A DNA stretch of 20,720 bases from Boletus sp. NGJ (GCA_019096195.1 JAGTXK010000150.1:1-20720); one strand, 5' to 3'. Counted from the first letter of the stretch, positions 1-9,794 are shown. Made by a program: numbers and translations. The notes: generated by a model from the letters alone, not told the origin.

Positions 1-667
1 GTCCATGTTACGCTGAGGGTGATGGTGGGACGATGTAACAAGGAATGAAACGTACAAGCACGCGAACAATTTTGGCTGTGGCAGCATTGGTGGAATTAGC
101 AGTCGTCGTCAACGTTTTGGTGACCATCGTGCAAAGTGAAAGAACACAAGGTGAGAATGATCAGTGTCTATGAGTAACGGTTGAAAAAAGTTGGATCTTA
201 CTGTGAGTTCAGCCGGTTATTATACCAAACGAACACGGTGTGGGCGTTCTTGATGGACGGACAATAGAGAATATGAATGTCCGGTGCAGGACGCGTCCAC
301 AACCAAGTTACTTGATTAGGCAACATTAATGAAGGAAATATGGTTGAACTTCCTCTTGCGCGGCATCTCCAACCACTCGAATTAGATTAAAAGCCTGCCC
401 TGCGGTACAGAATAAACTTACAGTGTCAAGCTGAAGAGAAGAGTCGCCCTTTCAAGTGCACTGACCCAGGTGGCTCTGCAACTGGCTTGGTATGGAAAAT
501 TTCCATAAATTGACTGCTCGAGTGACTGACTGACTTACCTTTATTCAGCCATCCAAGAGGTACTATGATTACTCTCTGATGAAATGCCATCTTCAATCTA
601 ACACCAGTCACTTGCCGATGCGTTTGCAGGAGATAAACTCTGAACATCTGGGATTCCATGGTTGATC
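1..667. other. 5' flank with no confidently recognised gene
   Basis: No gene can be supported here. A short + strand stretch at about 45-155 encodes a hydrophobic helix (residues LAVAALVELAVVVNVLVTIV) followed by a GTGAG sequence that could be a 5' splice site. It loosely resembles helix 6 of the membrane proteins downstream and might be the remnant of a third copy, but no neighbouring exon could be found. The 77-codon open frame on the - strand at 426-659 shows no family features. Confidence 0.4.
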
Positions 668-2017
668 ATGCCATTTCATACGATTCCGGCCTCGTACATC
701 ACTGCCTACCCTGTTGAGTGTATCTTCCTCGGTGCGTGGTCATGTCATCCACTCCACATTCCCACTGAGGTATATACAAACAGGCATGAAGTAGGTCTCG
801 CCGTACAACGTTTAAAACGCGAATCGTTGACAGTGACATAGCTGCGTTCTATATGGATTCTGTGCCTACACCCTCTGGGGACAGAAATCCTTGTCTTGCA
901 GGTACCAAGATGTTCAGATCATGTGCGACAATGAAACTAACAAAGCCATCCGTAGGGTGCTCTTTGTTATCAACACCCTGCAGTTTCCTGCTGTGCGCGG
1001 CACAAATCACCGTCCATGGGATATTTCTCTTCGTCGTGTTTACTGTCATCACCGGTAATGTTCTAAGGTACCTCCAGCATGTCAATCCCTATATCCTAAC
1101 AGCCAACGTTATATTCAACGTAAACGTGAGCTTGTACAATCTTGCTTCTCCTTTCGTCACTGATCAGTCGTGCTTCTTTCGCTTGTAGTATGCTGTTGGG
1201 AACTTGTTATCGGTTTGTGCAACCCATATCTATTTGTCACCTTCGTTCACAAGAGAGGAACTCGATTGCACAGATATGGCGTCTCTATGTTTTGTATGAC
1301 AATAACATCAGGATCTGCTTCCCTGCAGTATGTCCTCTCCGCTATGATGAAACTACGATCACTCATGCACACACCTTCAGCTCCTCTTCTGGATTGGGCA
1401 AGTCTGTGCGTGATCTCGTCACCCTCGCTCATATATTCCTGCGCTTAACATAACTCCAGGTTCGAGCGTATTCACAATCTACGCTAGTATAACACACCCA
1501 CTCGTCGTGATGCGTTACAATACCCCCAGCACGCTGTTGTGGGCATTCGTCATGGCAGTAAACCTCTACGTAGCAACCGCGATCTGCTACCGCCTCTGTA
1601 TAGCGGAAAAGAGAACACACACCGTCCTAAGCCACTCTCCATACAAATCGATCGCCATCATTCTGGTGGAATGCAGCGCGTTGATCACTCTGACAAATCT
1701 GGTGGGAATAGTCTTCCACACTCGTAAAATTACCTATGCTATCCTCAGTCTTGGGACAAACACAGAGGTTGCGGTGCGTCTATTGTTCTTCTCTCGCGAG
1801 TTCTATGTTTTATACGGATTGATCGTCACCATCATAGGTTGCGTCTTCGTTACTGATCACCGCACGGCACGCTATGTTGACTCAACGTCGCCGTCCTTCC
1901 CGCCCTCTGACCGCGCTCGAGTTCAACGAGATGTCAACGGAGATGGAGTCGACAGACGTCGATGTACCCATGACGCCAACAAAACCGTGTTCATTGCAGC
2001 TACCTAGTGACCCATGA
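668..2017 (+). CDS. Seven-helix membrane protein, Agaricomycete family, copy 1 (possible frameshift)
   Basis: This looks like an uncharacterised multi-pass membrane protein of a family expanded in mushroom-forming fungi; its function is unknown. I built the model by aligning it to the paralogue at 2299-3639. Proposed exons are 668-731, 784-790 (7 nt), 842-901, 956-1119, 1189-1212, 1274-1327, 1381-1405, 1460-1773 and 1838-2017, with introns of 51-69 bp. Every junction has GT..AG and the same phase as the paralogue. Readable motifs are GMNCVLYGFCAYTLWGQKS (helix 1), AQITVHGIFLFVVF (helix 2), IWRLYVLYDNNIRICFPA (end of helix 3 and the following loop), YKSIAIILVECSALITL (helix 6) and SLLITARHAML (helix 7), then a charged tail ending at TGA 2015-2017. 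Exon 4 has one base too many near 984-988 (TTTCC). Either the copy is frameshifted, or splicing uses the CAG at 981-983, which keeps frame but drops nine residues of helix 2 (about 287 aa). Start at 668 is the best choice but not certain. Confidence 0.72.
784..790 (+). other. 7-nt microexon of membrane-protein gene copy 1
   Basis: GCATGAA lies between an acceptor (AAACAG) and a donor (GTAGGT). It completes a Gly codon, gives Met and opens an Asn codon, producing the Gly-Met-Asn motif that joins exon 1 to exon 3. The equivalent in the paralogue is GTATGAA at 2422-2428, with the same phases. Without this exon neither gene has a continuous frame from the first ATG. Confidence 0.65.
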
Positions 2018-2298
2018 AGGTTGCGTTCCATGAGCTGTCTTAGGATATACTTACATGTTTTCGTCTCCTAACTTAGCATGGCCAATAATATTGGGAATTA
2101 TGCATATTCTCGAACTCCGATCGCGGGTACATACCACGCCAGTACTTATCCGAGTTTGAATTTGGCTGACAAAGCCGGCTTGGCTGGAGACTAGATACAA
2201 TAGCCCGGGACAGGAGGCACAGGTTAGACCGAGTCGCCATCCATTCGATATCACAGGCAATCGAGGCATCTTACTCCTTGACTTGATTGTCTGCAACC
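2018..2298. other. Intergenic spacer between the tandem membrane-protein genes
   Basis: This 281-bp spacer holds the 3' end of copy 1 and the promoter of copy 2. I see no clear TATA box and no supported gene. The 81-codon open frame on the - strand (2051-2296) has no family features. Confidence 0.5.
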
Positions 2299-3639
2299 AT
2301 GGTCCGTACTCTCTCGCAGATGTACTTCGTTTTGACCAGCATTACCGCCCTCCTCGCGGGTGCGTGTGTATATATGCTATCTACTCCTAAGTAAGTTTTC
2401 GCTGACGACGCGTTCAAACAGGTATGAAGTAGGCCACGCCGTATTTGATGCGAGACGAGTCGAATATTGACTACGACGATGCAGTTGTATCTTGTTTTTA
2501 TTTTGTGCCTACGTGCTATGGGGTCAAAAATCCACCTCTCGCAAGTAGGCCGTTAATCCTCCAGTTGTTGTGCATTTGTCACATGAAATTTTCTCCAGAT
2601 TCATTTTTCTCTCAAGCATCGTGCAATTCTCCCTCGCTGTGGCACAGATAGCTCTCCATATACGCTATCTCGTCACTGCATTCACTCTTCCCCCCGGAGA
2701 AGCTGAGAATTTTTTCAAACGTTTCAGCGGTTACTCTCTAGCATGCTACATCATATACATCGTCAATGTAAGTCAGTTTATTCCCTCGTTCATCGCTCTC
2801 CTGATTGGCGTTGCTGGTCTCCACTAGTATTTTGTTGAAGGGCTCTTACTGGTTCGTGTAACACTCTCTTCCTACCGCGTGATTCACAAAAAGAAATATA
2901 ATCAAGATCTGGCGTATATACATTATATATGGCACTAACATCAAGATCTGTATCCCCTCCGTGTGTTTGCTCTGCTGTCGCGGATGATAGTCTAGCTGAC
3001 CATACATCCTCAGATAATCCTGTTGCTCTGTCAAATGGGTAAGTGGTCCTATCGGGCTCGCAGACATGCATGTCAATCCCACTCCAGGGTTTGGTGGGGT
3101 CGCTGCGAAAGGCTTTGCCACGCAGGCAATTATCACGGGTCATCTATATGCCTTCAGCTTGGTCACGTTCGCCATCATCGCAGCAGTAAACGTGTCCGCG
3201 ACCATCCTGATTTGCCTACGGCTGTGGATTGCTCATCGAAGAGCTTACATACTCAGCCTATCCAAATACAAATCGACCATCATTGTCGTCGTGGAATGTG
3301 GCGCCTTGATCACGCTGTGCGCGGTTGCGATGCTGATCCTGTATGCTGTGAAACACCCCATGGGTGTTGCTGGTCTTGGGGTCACAACGGAGGTCGCGGT
3401 GAGTCGATCACAGTTGAACAATCCTATTTCTCGCATGACCGATCGTTTGTGGTTAGACCCTGGCGCCTCTACTTATCATCGCGCGCCATGGAATACTGAC
3501 CCGCCAGGATACTAGCCGCTCCCTCTCGTCTCGGATGCCCCTCCGTATCAGCGTCGTTCAAACACAGGCCACGAATGTGAACACCCCCATTGAATCCACT
3601 GAAACAAAGTCTTCCGGATCTTTTCCCCGATCTTCCTGA
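2299..3639 (+). CDS. Seven-helix membrane protein, Agaricomycete family, copy 2 (intact model, 297 aa)
   Basis: Paralogue of the gene at 668-2017 and apparently intact. Exons are 2299-2359, 2422-2428 (7 nt), 2485-2544, 2599-2767, 2828-2851, 2907-2960, 3014-3038, 3088-3398 and 3457-3639. They sum to 894 nt (297 codons plus TGA) with no internal stop, and all eight introns (49-62 bp) are GT..AG. Predicted helices: around NCILFLFCAYVLWGQKS; FIFLSSIVQFSLAVAQIALH; YSLACYIIYIVN running into YFVEGLLLIWRIYIIYG; IKICIPSIILLLCQMG; AFSLVTFAIIAAVNVSATIL; STIIVVVECGALITLCAVAM; and LAPLLIIARHGIL. The C-terminal tail is hydrophilic and Ser/Thr-rich. The IWRIYIIY motif after helix 3 matches the WRCYVVW-like motif I know from these fungal proteins. 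Ligand and role are unknown; a receptor-like or transporter-like protein is only a guess from topology. Microexon and splice sites agree with copy 1, so the structure predates the duplication. Confidence 0.82.
2422..2428 (+). other. 7-nt microexon of membrane-protein gene copy 2
   Basis: GTATGAA lies between the acceptor TTCAAACAG and the donor GTAGGC. It joins exon 1 (phase 1) to exon 3 (phase 2) and supplies Gly-Met-Asn before helix 1. Size, position and phases equal those of copy 1. Confidence 0.68.
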
Positions 3640-4171
3640 TGGTTAATACCAATGGCGTTTGCTGATATACGAGGATGTTGAGCAGACGATCCCGACCGCT
3701 TTCTTCTGGTAAGCCCAGTTATAACTCGTTTATGACGTTTCTGACGCCCACAGCTACGAGTGGGACACTGTCGTTTCTCCAATGGGCTCATGCTATTGTA
3801 CCTGAGTTTTGGAATGCAAGTGCGGTGTTGATTTGACCACCAGCAGGCGTTTCTCGTGAGTGGACCGGGGGTGTAAAAGAGCAACATTGATTTCAATATC
3901 TCGAGTTTGGACACATCTATCCTCCTTAGCCCGTCTCACAAACTGTCTAACTGTCTAACAAGTAGCTCTTTGTTCATAACTGTACACGAGAATCAACAGT
4001 TTCGGGAAAAAAAGTGTCCGTTTGCTGCCCAGCAAAACTGACTTTCTACTGCACATGATCCGCACAGGGCAACCGTCGACTGGAACCCTCTAGGGGAAGA
4101 GATCAGTTCCGAAATGATCCAACCTCGTATTACAAGAGCACTCACTCGGATCGACATGATGCCAGTGGTCA
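3640..4171. other. Convergent 3' intergenic region
   Basis: This 532-bp region lies between the ends of the + strand membrane-protein gene and the - strand secreted-protein gene, so it should hold both 3' untranslated regions. The 118-codon - strand frame at 3558-3914 overlaps the coding exon of the upstream gene and has no recognisable domain. I see no further gene. Confidence 0.5.
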
Positions 4172-4729
4172 TCAAGCCTGGGTTATAGTGGGGGTGGGCT
4201 GGACGGAAGCGTCAGAGTGCGTGTACGAGCCAACGGCACCACTCGAGTGGGCACCGTGACTGTGAGACTGAGCGCCAGCACTCGGGGTAGGATGGCCAGA
4301 AGCCCCAGAGTGAGAACCCGACTGGGCACCGTGACTGTGAGATTGAGCGCCAGCACTCGGGGTAGGATGGTCTGAAGCCCTAGAGTGGGAACCTGACTGG
4401 AGCGAATGTCCCCCGGTCGGTTGAGCCCTGCGAGCCGGAGCGTACGAGCTAGCCTGGTCTGGGGTTCCGGAGGGAACCTGGGAAGGAGGGACCGTCGAAT
4501 GAAGGATGGTCGAGTTGAAGGAGCTTCTGCCAGAAGCCGGCGCGTGAGAGGGAATGAGGCTCGGGGTGCCATGGAGTGAAACTCCAGTGGGGGTGCCCGA
4601 GTGGCGCGAATGAACGCCGCTCACAGAGGCGGTGTGGCTACCACTGGCCCCGTGTCGACTAGCGATACTGGGGACAGCTGCAGCTGCAGCGAGACCCAGG
4701 AATGCAACGAGCGGCGAAGGAATACGCAT
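4172..4729 (-). CDS. Secreted Ser/His/Pro-rich protein with 25-residue tandem repeats (185 aa)
   Basis: Single-exon frame; the Met at 4727-4729 is chosen over the longer upstream frame because it is followed at once by a signal peptide (MRIPSPLVAFLGLAAAAA). The mature part is low complexity, dominated by Ser, His, Gly, Pro, Thr and Ala. It has one N-glycosylation sequon (NST) and almost no hydrophobic residues. Near the C-terminus two 25-residue repeats (75 nt each, 4251-4325 and 4326-4400) carry the core HPTPSAGAQSHSHGA; a third, partial unit may follow. No catalytic domain or GPI anchor signal is visible. Such proteins in fungi are usually cell-wall or secreted matrix proteins, but this is inference. 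The 75 codons that extend the frame upstream are best read as 5' leader. Confidence 0.68.
   Translation of the reverse strand: MRIPSPLVAFLGLAAAAAVPSIASRHGASGSHTASVSGVHSRHSGTPTGVSLHGTPSLIPSHAPASGRSSFNSTILHSTVPPSQVPSGTPDQASSYAPARRAQPTGGHSLQSGSHSRASDHPTPSAGAQSHSHGAQSGSHSGASGHPTPSAGAQSHSHGAHSSGAVGSYTHSDASVQPTPTITQA
4251..4400 (-). repeat. Two 75-bp in-frame tandem repeats
   Basis: Units 4251-4325 and 4326-4400 each begin (on + strand) with GCACCGTGACTGTGAGA and differ at only a few bases. The period is a multiple of three, so copy-number change would keep the protein frame. Confidence 0.85.
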
Positions 4730-6747
4730 GATGATCCGGGATCGAGAGTTGGTAATGTGAATTAAAGAATGTGTTTCGGAGATGGGGGGGGGGGATGTTT
4801 CTATTGTATGGAAGGCCGCACTCAGAGAGCAACTTTGGGTGGTGGTATGTTTTTTCTCGATACGTTCGAGGTTCTTATGCATCCTGAAGAAGCGAGATGA
4901 ATCGGGCTGTGTGACTTGTCCGACCAGATTAGTCCCTTTCGAAAAACAAGGCACAAAAGAGAGGTCACCGTATCCGCAGTTGTGTCCACGCTGACATACT
5001 TTATTAATTGCTTTCTAGGATCGTCCGGAAAAGGATCTCCACGACATAAGTTGTCATGGCTCCAATAATGGCGCGAGCGCCATCGCCCACAGGTGGTGAC
5101 TCGGGTAACATACCGTTGTAAGTGTACTCTGGTGGTATGTCAGATTAAGCTGCGCAGTACATGCTGCGCACCTTTCAACCCTGTCTCCAAGGATATAAAA
5201 AGGCCTCCTTCATAAATCACAATACGTGACGTTAGTTCATTCCGGGTTGTCGTCGAGCCTGGTTGTGAGTGGAGCTTGCCAAAGCTTGTCAATGAGGTTT
5301 TATCCTCCGTCATAATTTCCGGTCGTGCATAGTAGAACGTCCCCGTCTATTACAATGGGGTAAAAATAGCAGTTAGTTTACCTGAAAACTGAGGTTGGGA
5401 CTTGGAATGACCGAACGTTCATTGAATGACGCCGGCTCCTGGAGTACAGGATAACCATGATAGTTGCCTTCCATTCCACAATCGCCTGATTAGGACATTC
5501 CGATATCCGCAAAAACATAAAGCATATCTGCATCAATGCGCAGTTGCGACCGGCAGAGATTGTCGTTCGGCGCTCTCAGCCAACATATGCATTATTGTGA
5601 CTGCGGACTCTAACGCCATTCAACCCAAACACGCTTGAACCAGACTCCGTCCGTCACTTTGACCCTGGTAAGTTGAAACATGAAAGTATTAGCAGCCTGA
5701 GGAAATGGATGAATGGAAAAAAAAAAAAAGCATAGGCGACTCGTACGCGCTGCCAGGACAACAATATATATTTTTGGGTGCTGCGAATGACCGCCACTCG
5801 GGTGAGGGTGAGGGTTGTATTATGAAGGTGAGACGGTGGAGGTCGTGTTGGCGCGAGAGCGCTTTCCTCCGTCCACGGACAGCGGAGTCGGATACGACCA
5901 ACACCGGAGAATATGAACCCGACATACAACAAAGCAAACTGGAATAGAGCCACTGTTGGATGTGAATCAAAGTGTAAAGGGGATCTCCAACCTGACGTGT
6001 TGCTCACCGGTCCATTTAAAGGACTCACATTAAGTGTGTCAGTCTGGTTACCAGCCCCTTTTCACTGGCAGTTTGATCTCGTAGACAGGGTAGTCACATC
6101 GGACTAGCTCATGGCGTGCAACCAACAGTAAATAATTGAAATCCCGGAAAATAATATATATATATATTTTGGACAAGTGTATTTGTTATGTAGCAACTGA
6201 CAGAGCTAGTTCTATGTAACACACTAAGGCGGATGCCCAGGGCAGCCAGTCTGAGGAAAAATGCTCTTATGTGCGCCCTATATTATAGGGGGTGTGAGGC
6301 TCCATATACTACCTGGTGTTTCTGGTCAAACAGCGGGCCTGGATAGCTTGATACCCACTAAAACCTCAAGGTTGGTGGTCCAGTCATGTGGTAGGGTTTC
6401 AGGATTGGTGATGATGGGTGTCCAGGTGTAGAGGACTTTCTGTTATGGTTATGGAAGGGGGTACATCTTTTTCTCTTCCTTCACCCCCTTCCAGATTATG
6501 GGATGACCTTCTCTTTGACTCCTATGACCAGGGATTCCCCCACAACGCCCATGCAAGCATTGCCTTATCCAGAACTCCCCTTCTAGGCGATGCACCACCA
6601 TGGCTGTGACACAGCCTACCCTATTTCATTTTATATGCATTTCACCTTTGATCTAATCATAGATATTGCCTCCTTGGCTGTGCTCTCTCACACATAGCCC
6701 AGTATTTCAAATTCCTCATTTGACTGATGCTCTGATCCCTTATGGTA
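4730..6747. other. About 2 kb without a recognised gene
   Basis: This region holds the promoter and leader of the secreted-protein gene (C-rich on the - strand; G run on + at about 4786-4794), an isolated TATA-like box at 5194-5201 (+), an A run near 5719-5731 and a short TA repeat at about 6156-6167. Open frames at 5426-5638 (+), 5654-6028 (-), 5705-5947 (+), 5913-6107 (+) and 6418-6609 (+) show no domain, signal peptide or repeat that I recognise. From about 6150 the composition becomes AT-rich and CpG becomes rare, so the last part probably belongs to the transposon island. Confidence 0.45.
5194..5201 (+). promoter_or_regulatory. Isolated TATA-like box
   Basis: ATATAAAAAG lies in a GC-balanced context on the + strand. 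The first ATG after it (near 5291) opens only a seven-codon frame, so any transcript would need an intron or be noncoding. It is a sequence match only. Confidence 0.25.
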
Positions 6748-6959
6748 CAGTGGCTCAAAAAAGTGTCCCAATGTTTGACTATTTTGCAAAGACTTGACAT
6801 TTGCAAAAGAACCAAAAGGTATTAGCCCTAACCCTTGCTGGGCCATTGATAGCCCTAATCCTTGCCCTGAAGATGAGCCCTTAGTCATGTGAGTTGGTTG
6901 TCATGGCACTGAGATATAGCCATATTAAAGTGACATGTCATTGGGACACTTTTTTGAGC
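6748..6959. repeat. Left terminal inverted repeat of the Tc1-like element
   Basis: The outer tip GCTCAAAAAAGTGTCCCAAT (6753-6772) recurs inverted at 6940-6959. Between them lies a 15-bp direct repeat AGCCCTAACCCTTGC / AGCCCTAATCCTTGC at 6824-6838 and 6851-6865, a possible doubled transposase-binding site as in IR/DR-type Tc1 elements. Confidence 0.9.
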
Positions 6960-6978
6960 AACATTTCTATTCTTCAAT

Positions 6979-7994
6979 TTAGTACTTTGTATGACCTCCC
7001 TTTGCTTTTATCACTGCCTCTAGTCTTCTAGGCATACTCTCTATCAATCCTTGACACTCCTCAACCTCTATCTTCCCCCACTCCACTTCAATTCTCTCCC
7101 AAAGCTCCCATACTCCTTTTGATGGTGTTGTATAGCTATTGAGTTTTTTTTTGAGGATTTGCCAGAGATTTTCAATGGGATTAAGGTCTGGAGATTGTGC
7201 TGGCCAGTCAAGAAGCTTGATCCCTTGAGATTCCAGCCACTCCTTGGCTCTTTTAGAGGTGTGCTTGGAGTTATTATCTTGTTGAAAGATAATGCTCTCA
7301 GGAATTTCAGAATTTTCCATGGAAGGAAGCAGATTATCCTTCAAAATGGAGACATACTGCTCAGCATTCATCCTCCCTTCAACCTCTGCAAGAACCCCCA
7401 CTCCACTCCAACTCATGCATCCCCAAATCATCAAGGAACCTCCTCCAAACTTTACTGTTCCCTGAACTTCCTTGTCTTGCAAAGACTTTCCTGCCAATTT
7501 CCATACATACTTTCTTCCATCTGACCCAATCCTGTTGATCTTGATTTCATCTGACCATATAACCCTAGTCCAGTCCTCCACAGTCCAATGTTGGTGCTTT
7601 TTAGAGCAAAGGCTAGCCTATGTTGTCTATGCTTCACAGACAAGAGTGGCTTCTTTTTCTTGACTACAGCCTTGAGAGATGCAGACTTGAGAACATTCCA
7701 AACAGCTTGAGCAGAGACAAGAGAAGAGAGAGCAGAATTGATGAGATGGGTAGCCTGGATAGCATTTTCAACTTTGCCAGAGGTAATACTAGAGACAATT
7801 TTCCTTTTATCAGTAGGAGAAAGTTTAAAAGGACATCCTAATTTGATGTTTTCCTTGCCTGGGTGGATCTCCTTGATAACCCTGGCCACAGTAGACTTCC
7901 CCAGACCAGTTTGGAATGATATTTGCCTAGTAGAAAGGCCAGATTCAGAGAGAAAAAGAATATTGGCTCTAGTAGAAGAGGGAGTGGATTTCAT
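6979..7994 (-). pseudogene. Tc1-like DD34E transposase, broken by one frameshift
   Basis: Cut-and-paste transposase. Starting at the Met 7992-7994, the N-terminal part has a helix-turn-helix (LSTRQISFQTGLGKSTVARV), then GCPFKLS, a variant of the GRPxKLS linker. After a frame change the catalytic part follows: first Asp in VIWSDE, second Asp in IIFQQDN, and Glu in LNPIENLW. There are 34 residues between the second Asp and the Glu, so the triad is DD34E, typical of Tc1. The stop is at 6979-6981. The frame is lost at the A run of the coding strand (T run 7598-7602 on +), where one base is missing; all else is open. The span corresponds to about 338 residues, normal for the family. As written it is inactive unless the run is a sequencing error. 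All three catalytic residues are present. Confidence 0.9.
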
Positions 7995-8133
7995 AATGAA
8001 GTAGGGTTGGCTGAATGGTATCTCTGCTCTTTATACCATTTGGAGTTATGTAAGTGACATAATCAGACAGGGTTGAAGCACAGCATCCATCAGAACCTTA
8101 TGTTATTTACTAAATGATAGTTGATAATATCAG

Positions 8134-8345
8134 GGTCAAATAAGTGTCCCAATGACATATCCTTTTAATATGGCTATAACTCAGTACCATGACAACCAAC
8201 TCACATGACTAAGGGCTCATCTTCAGGGCAAGGATTAGGGCTATCAATGGCCCAGCAAGGGTTAGGGCTAATACCTTTTGGTTCTTTTGCAGATGTCAAG
8301 TCTTTGCAAAATAGTTAAATATTGGGACACTTTTTTGAGCCACTG
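8134..8345. repeat. Right terminal inverted repeat of the Tc1-like element
   Basis: Inverted copy of 6748-6959. Outer tip is at 8321-8340 and the inverted inner tip at 8134-8153, which has two mismatches. Roughly ten differences from the left repeat are seen, half of them near the inner end. Confidence 0.9.
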
Positions 8346-8347
8346 TA

Positions 8348-8929
8348 ATATTCAGTCTGTGACTTACTATTACCATATACGATATGGAGCCTGCCCTAGA
8401 TTGGGAAGGCCTATATATATGGGGCACTTGCCCTTTATGTAACTCTAACCTAGATCTACACAACTTCCCGTATAATCTACCAAGCTCTCAGTTCCACCTC
8501 ACTTTAGACGCCTGCACCTATTCTGGAAGTGATTGCCATAGTGCTTGTGATCTTGCTTCTCATCACTATACACTTGTGTGGCATCTTCGCCAGCTGTTCG
8601 CATCCCTAGCCAACAGCAACTCCAACACAGATAGGGTTCTGCCTGTATAAGCCCAGGACTTTGCCACTGGCAACCACATATGATAGGTCTGTGCCTCCAC
8701 TGAACTGCACCACTATCGTCAAAGTCCAAGACTCTGCCATTGGTTGTAGAGAAGGCTCCGACCCCAAGGGAGGCTCTACATAAAGCTAGCTGTTAGTCCC
8801 CATACCAAGGAACTCAGGCTTCAGGAGGTATTTTCCCCTCAAGTCCAGCTAGTCTAGTAATCAATCAGGTGGTCGATTACTCGGGAATGTGTCACTTGTT
8901 ACCCGGCATAACACTTTCATCTTGGTGTT
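8348..8929. other. AT-rich transposon-derived DNA, no gene recognised
   Basis: The open frames at 8384-8650 (+) and 8499-8729 (-) have no domain I recognise. A degenerate direct repeat (CCAGGACTTTGCCACTGG near 8653 and CCAAGACTCTGCCATTGG near 8727) is visible. On the - strand part of this stretch could be the 3' end of the LINE remnant next to it. Confidence 0.4.
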
Positions 8930-9500
8930 GTGTGTTCATTTCGCTTTTGCCAGTCTGCAGTCAATATCCAGTCAGATCTTGATCATGTTTTTCCATTGTG
9001 TGACGACCGTGGCATGAGTATGTGATTCTTGGCTGATCATGCAGTGACATCGGAGTGTCCAAAGTAGGTATGCTGATTTAGATATTAGGATTTGCTGTAG
9101 GCATAAAGTATCTCTTTGTTCTGGGAAGACATTCTCTTGATTGTTCATAGGGGGAGTTATGCTGCCACATTCTCAAATGTGGCCAAGGAAGGGTGTTGTC
9201 CAGTTTGTTGTAGGGTTTGGCCAGATGCTTTTCATGAGGTTCCATATTGTGGCTGTTTCCTCTGTGTCACATTCTGTTAGTATGTGTTCAAGTGACTCTA
9301 TGGTCTTACATTGGGGGCAGAGCACCCACCTAAGGCAGCACCTCCTCAGTACCAATAGAGATCTAAAAGGCCGGTTTCTTATGTTATAAGTTTTTGACCT
9401 GTAAAGTATTAGGCCTCATATGTTCTAAAAATAGATCCTCATGTCCACCTTCCTGATGTCTTGTAAGGCACAAATGAGGCTGATGGGCCTCCCCCAGCTT
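8930..9500 (-). pseudogene. Non-LTR retrotransposon (LINE) tail: zinc-binding region and C-terminus, decayed
   Basis: Reading leftwards on the - strand, 9355-9173 encodes CPQCKTIESLEHILTECD followed by TATIWNLMKSIW. This fits the C-x2-C...ES-EHIL-EC...IW-L pattern of the zinc-binding segment behind fungal RNase H/reverse transcriptase domains. The same frame continues past a stop with QQILISKSAYLLWTLRC and a segment resembling the ILISESAxLIWxLRCERVI motif common in Agaricomycete copies (about 9085-9040). Upstream, KTYNIRNRPFRSLL leads into the zinc motif, with stops before it. At least three in-frame stops make it a relic. No reverse transcriptase core is seen. Confidence 0.62.
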
Positions 9501-9794
9501 ATCTATTGGACATTCTTGAGCCTTACTTGAGCCTCACATAGCTCATCTCTTGTTTCTCCTGAAACTCCAAAGAGTCTCCATGATCTCCTTAAAAAGGTCC
9601 TGCTGACAGCTTCTTTCCACTACTTGGGTGTTTCAACAAGTAGTACTAAAAGTCTTAACCTTTGACTTGAATTTCTAACCTCAATGCCTCTCCACCTAGT
9701 AATTCAAAGTGTGCAGCCATCCACAAGCAGCCTTGGTCTTCAGTTCCAAAGTCCCAAACATCTTCACAATAAGCACTATATGCAACATCAGTAA
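9501..9794. other. AT-rich stretch, possibly upstream part of the LINE relic
   Basis: No intact frame. On the - strand a few short hydrophobic stretches are readable between stops, but no motif is firm. There is essentially no CpG. Confidence 0.35.

Larger units (their letters stand above)
6748..8345 (-). mobile_element. Tc1/mariner-type DNA transposon, full length
   Basis: The 1598-bp element is flanked by the dinucleotide TA (6746-6747 and 8346-8347), the target duplication of Tc1/mariner elements. It ends in 212-bp terminal inverted repeats (6748-6959 and 8134-8345) starting CAGTGGCTCAAAAAAGTGTC, about 95% identical by eye. One transposase gene lies between them on the - strand. The whole element contains no CpG dinucleotide. 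Each terminal repeat ends internally with an inverted copy of its own outer tip, so each looks like a small transposon end pair. Confidence 0.93.

Noticed and set aside
45-170. Hydrophobic frame possibly a third membrane-protein copy
   Set aside because: Only one helix resembles the family, an in-frame stop precedes it, and no partner exon with correct phase follows.
426-659. 77-codon frame on the - strand
   Set aside because: No domain, signal peptide or repeat; it ends at the start region of membrane gene 1.
3558-3914. 118-codon frame on the - strand
   Set aside because: It overlaps the last exon of membrane gene 2 on the other strand and has no features of its own.
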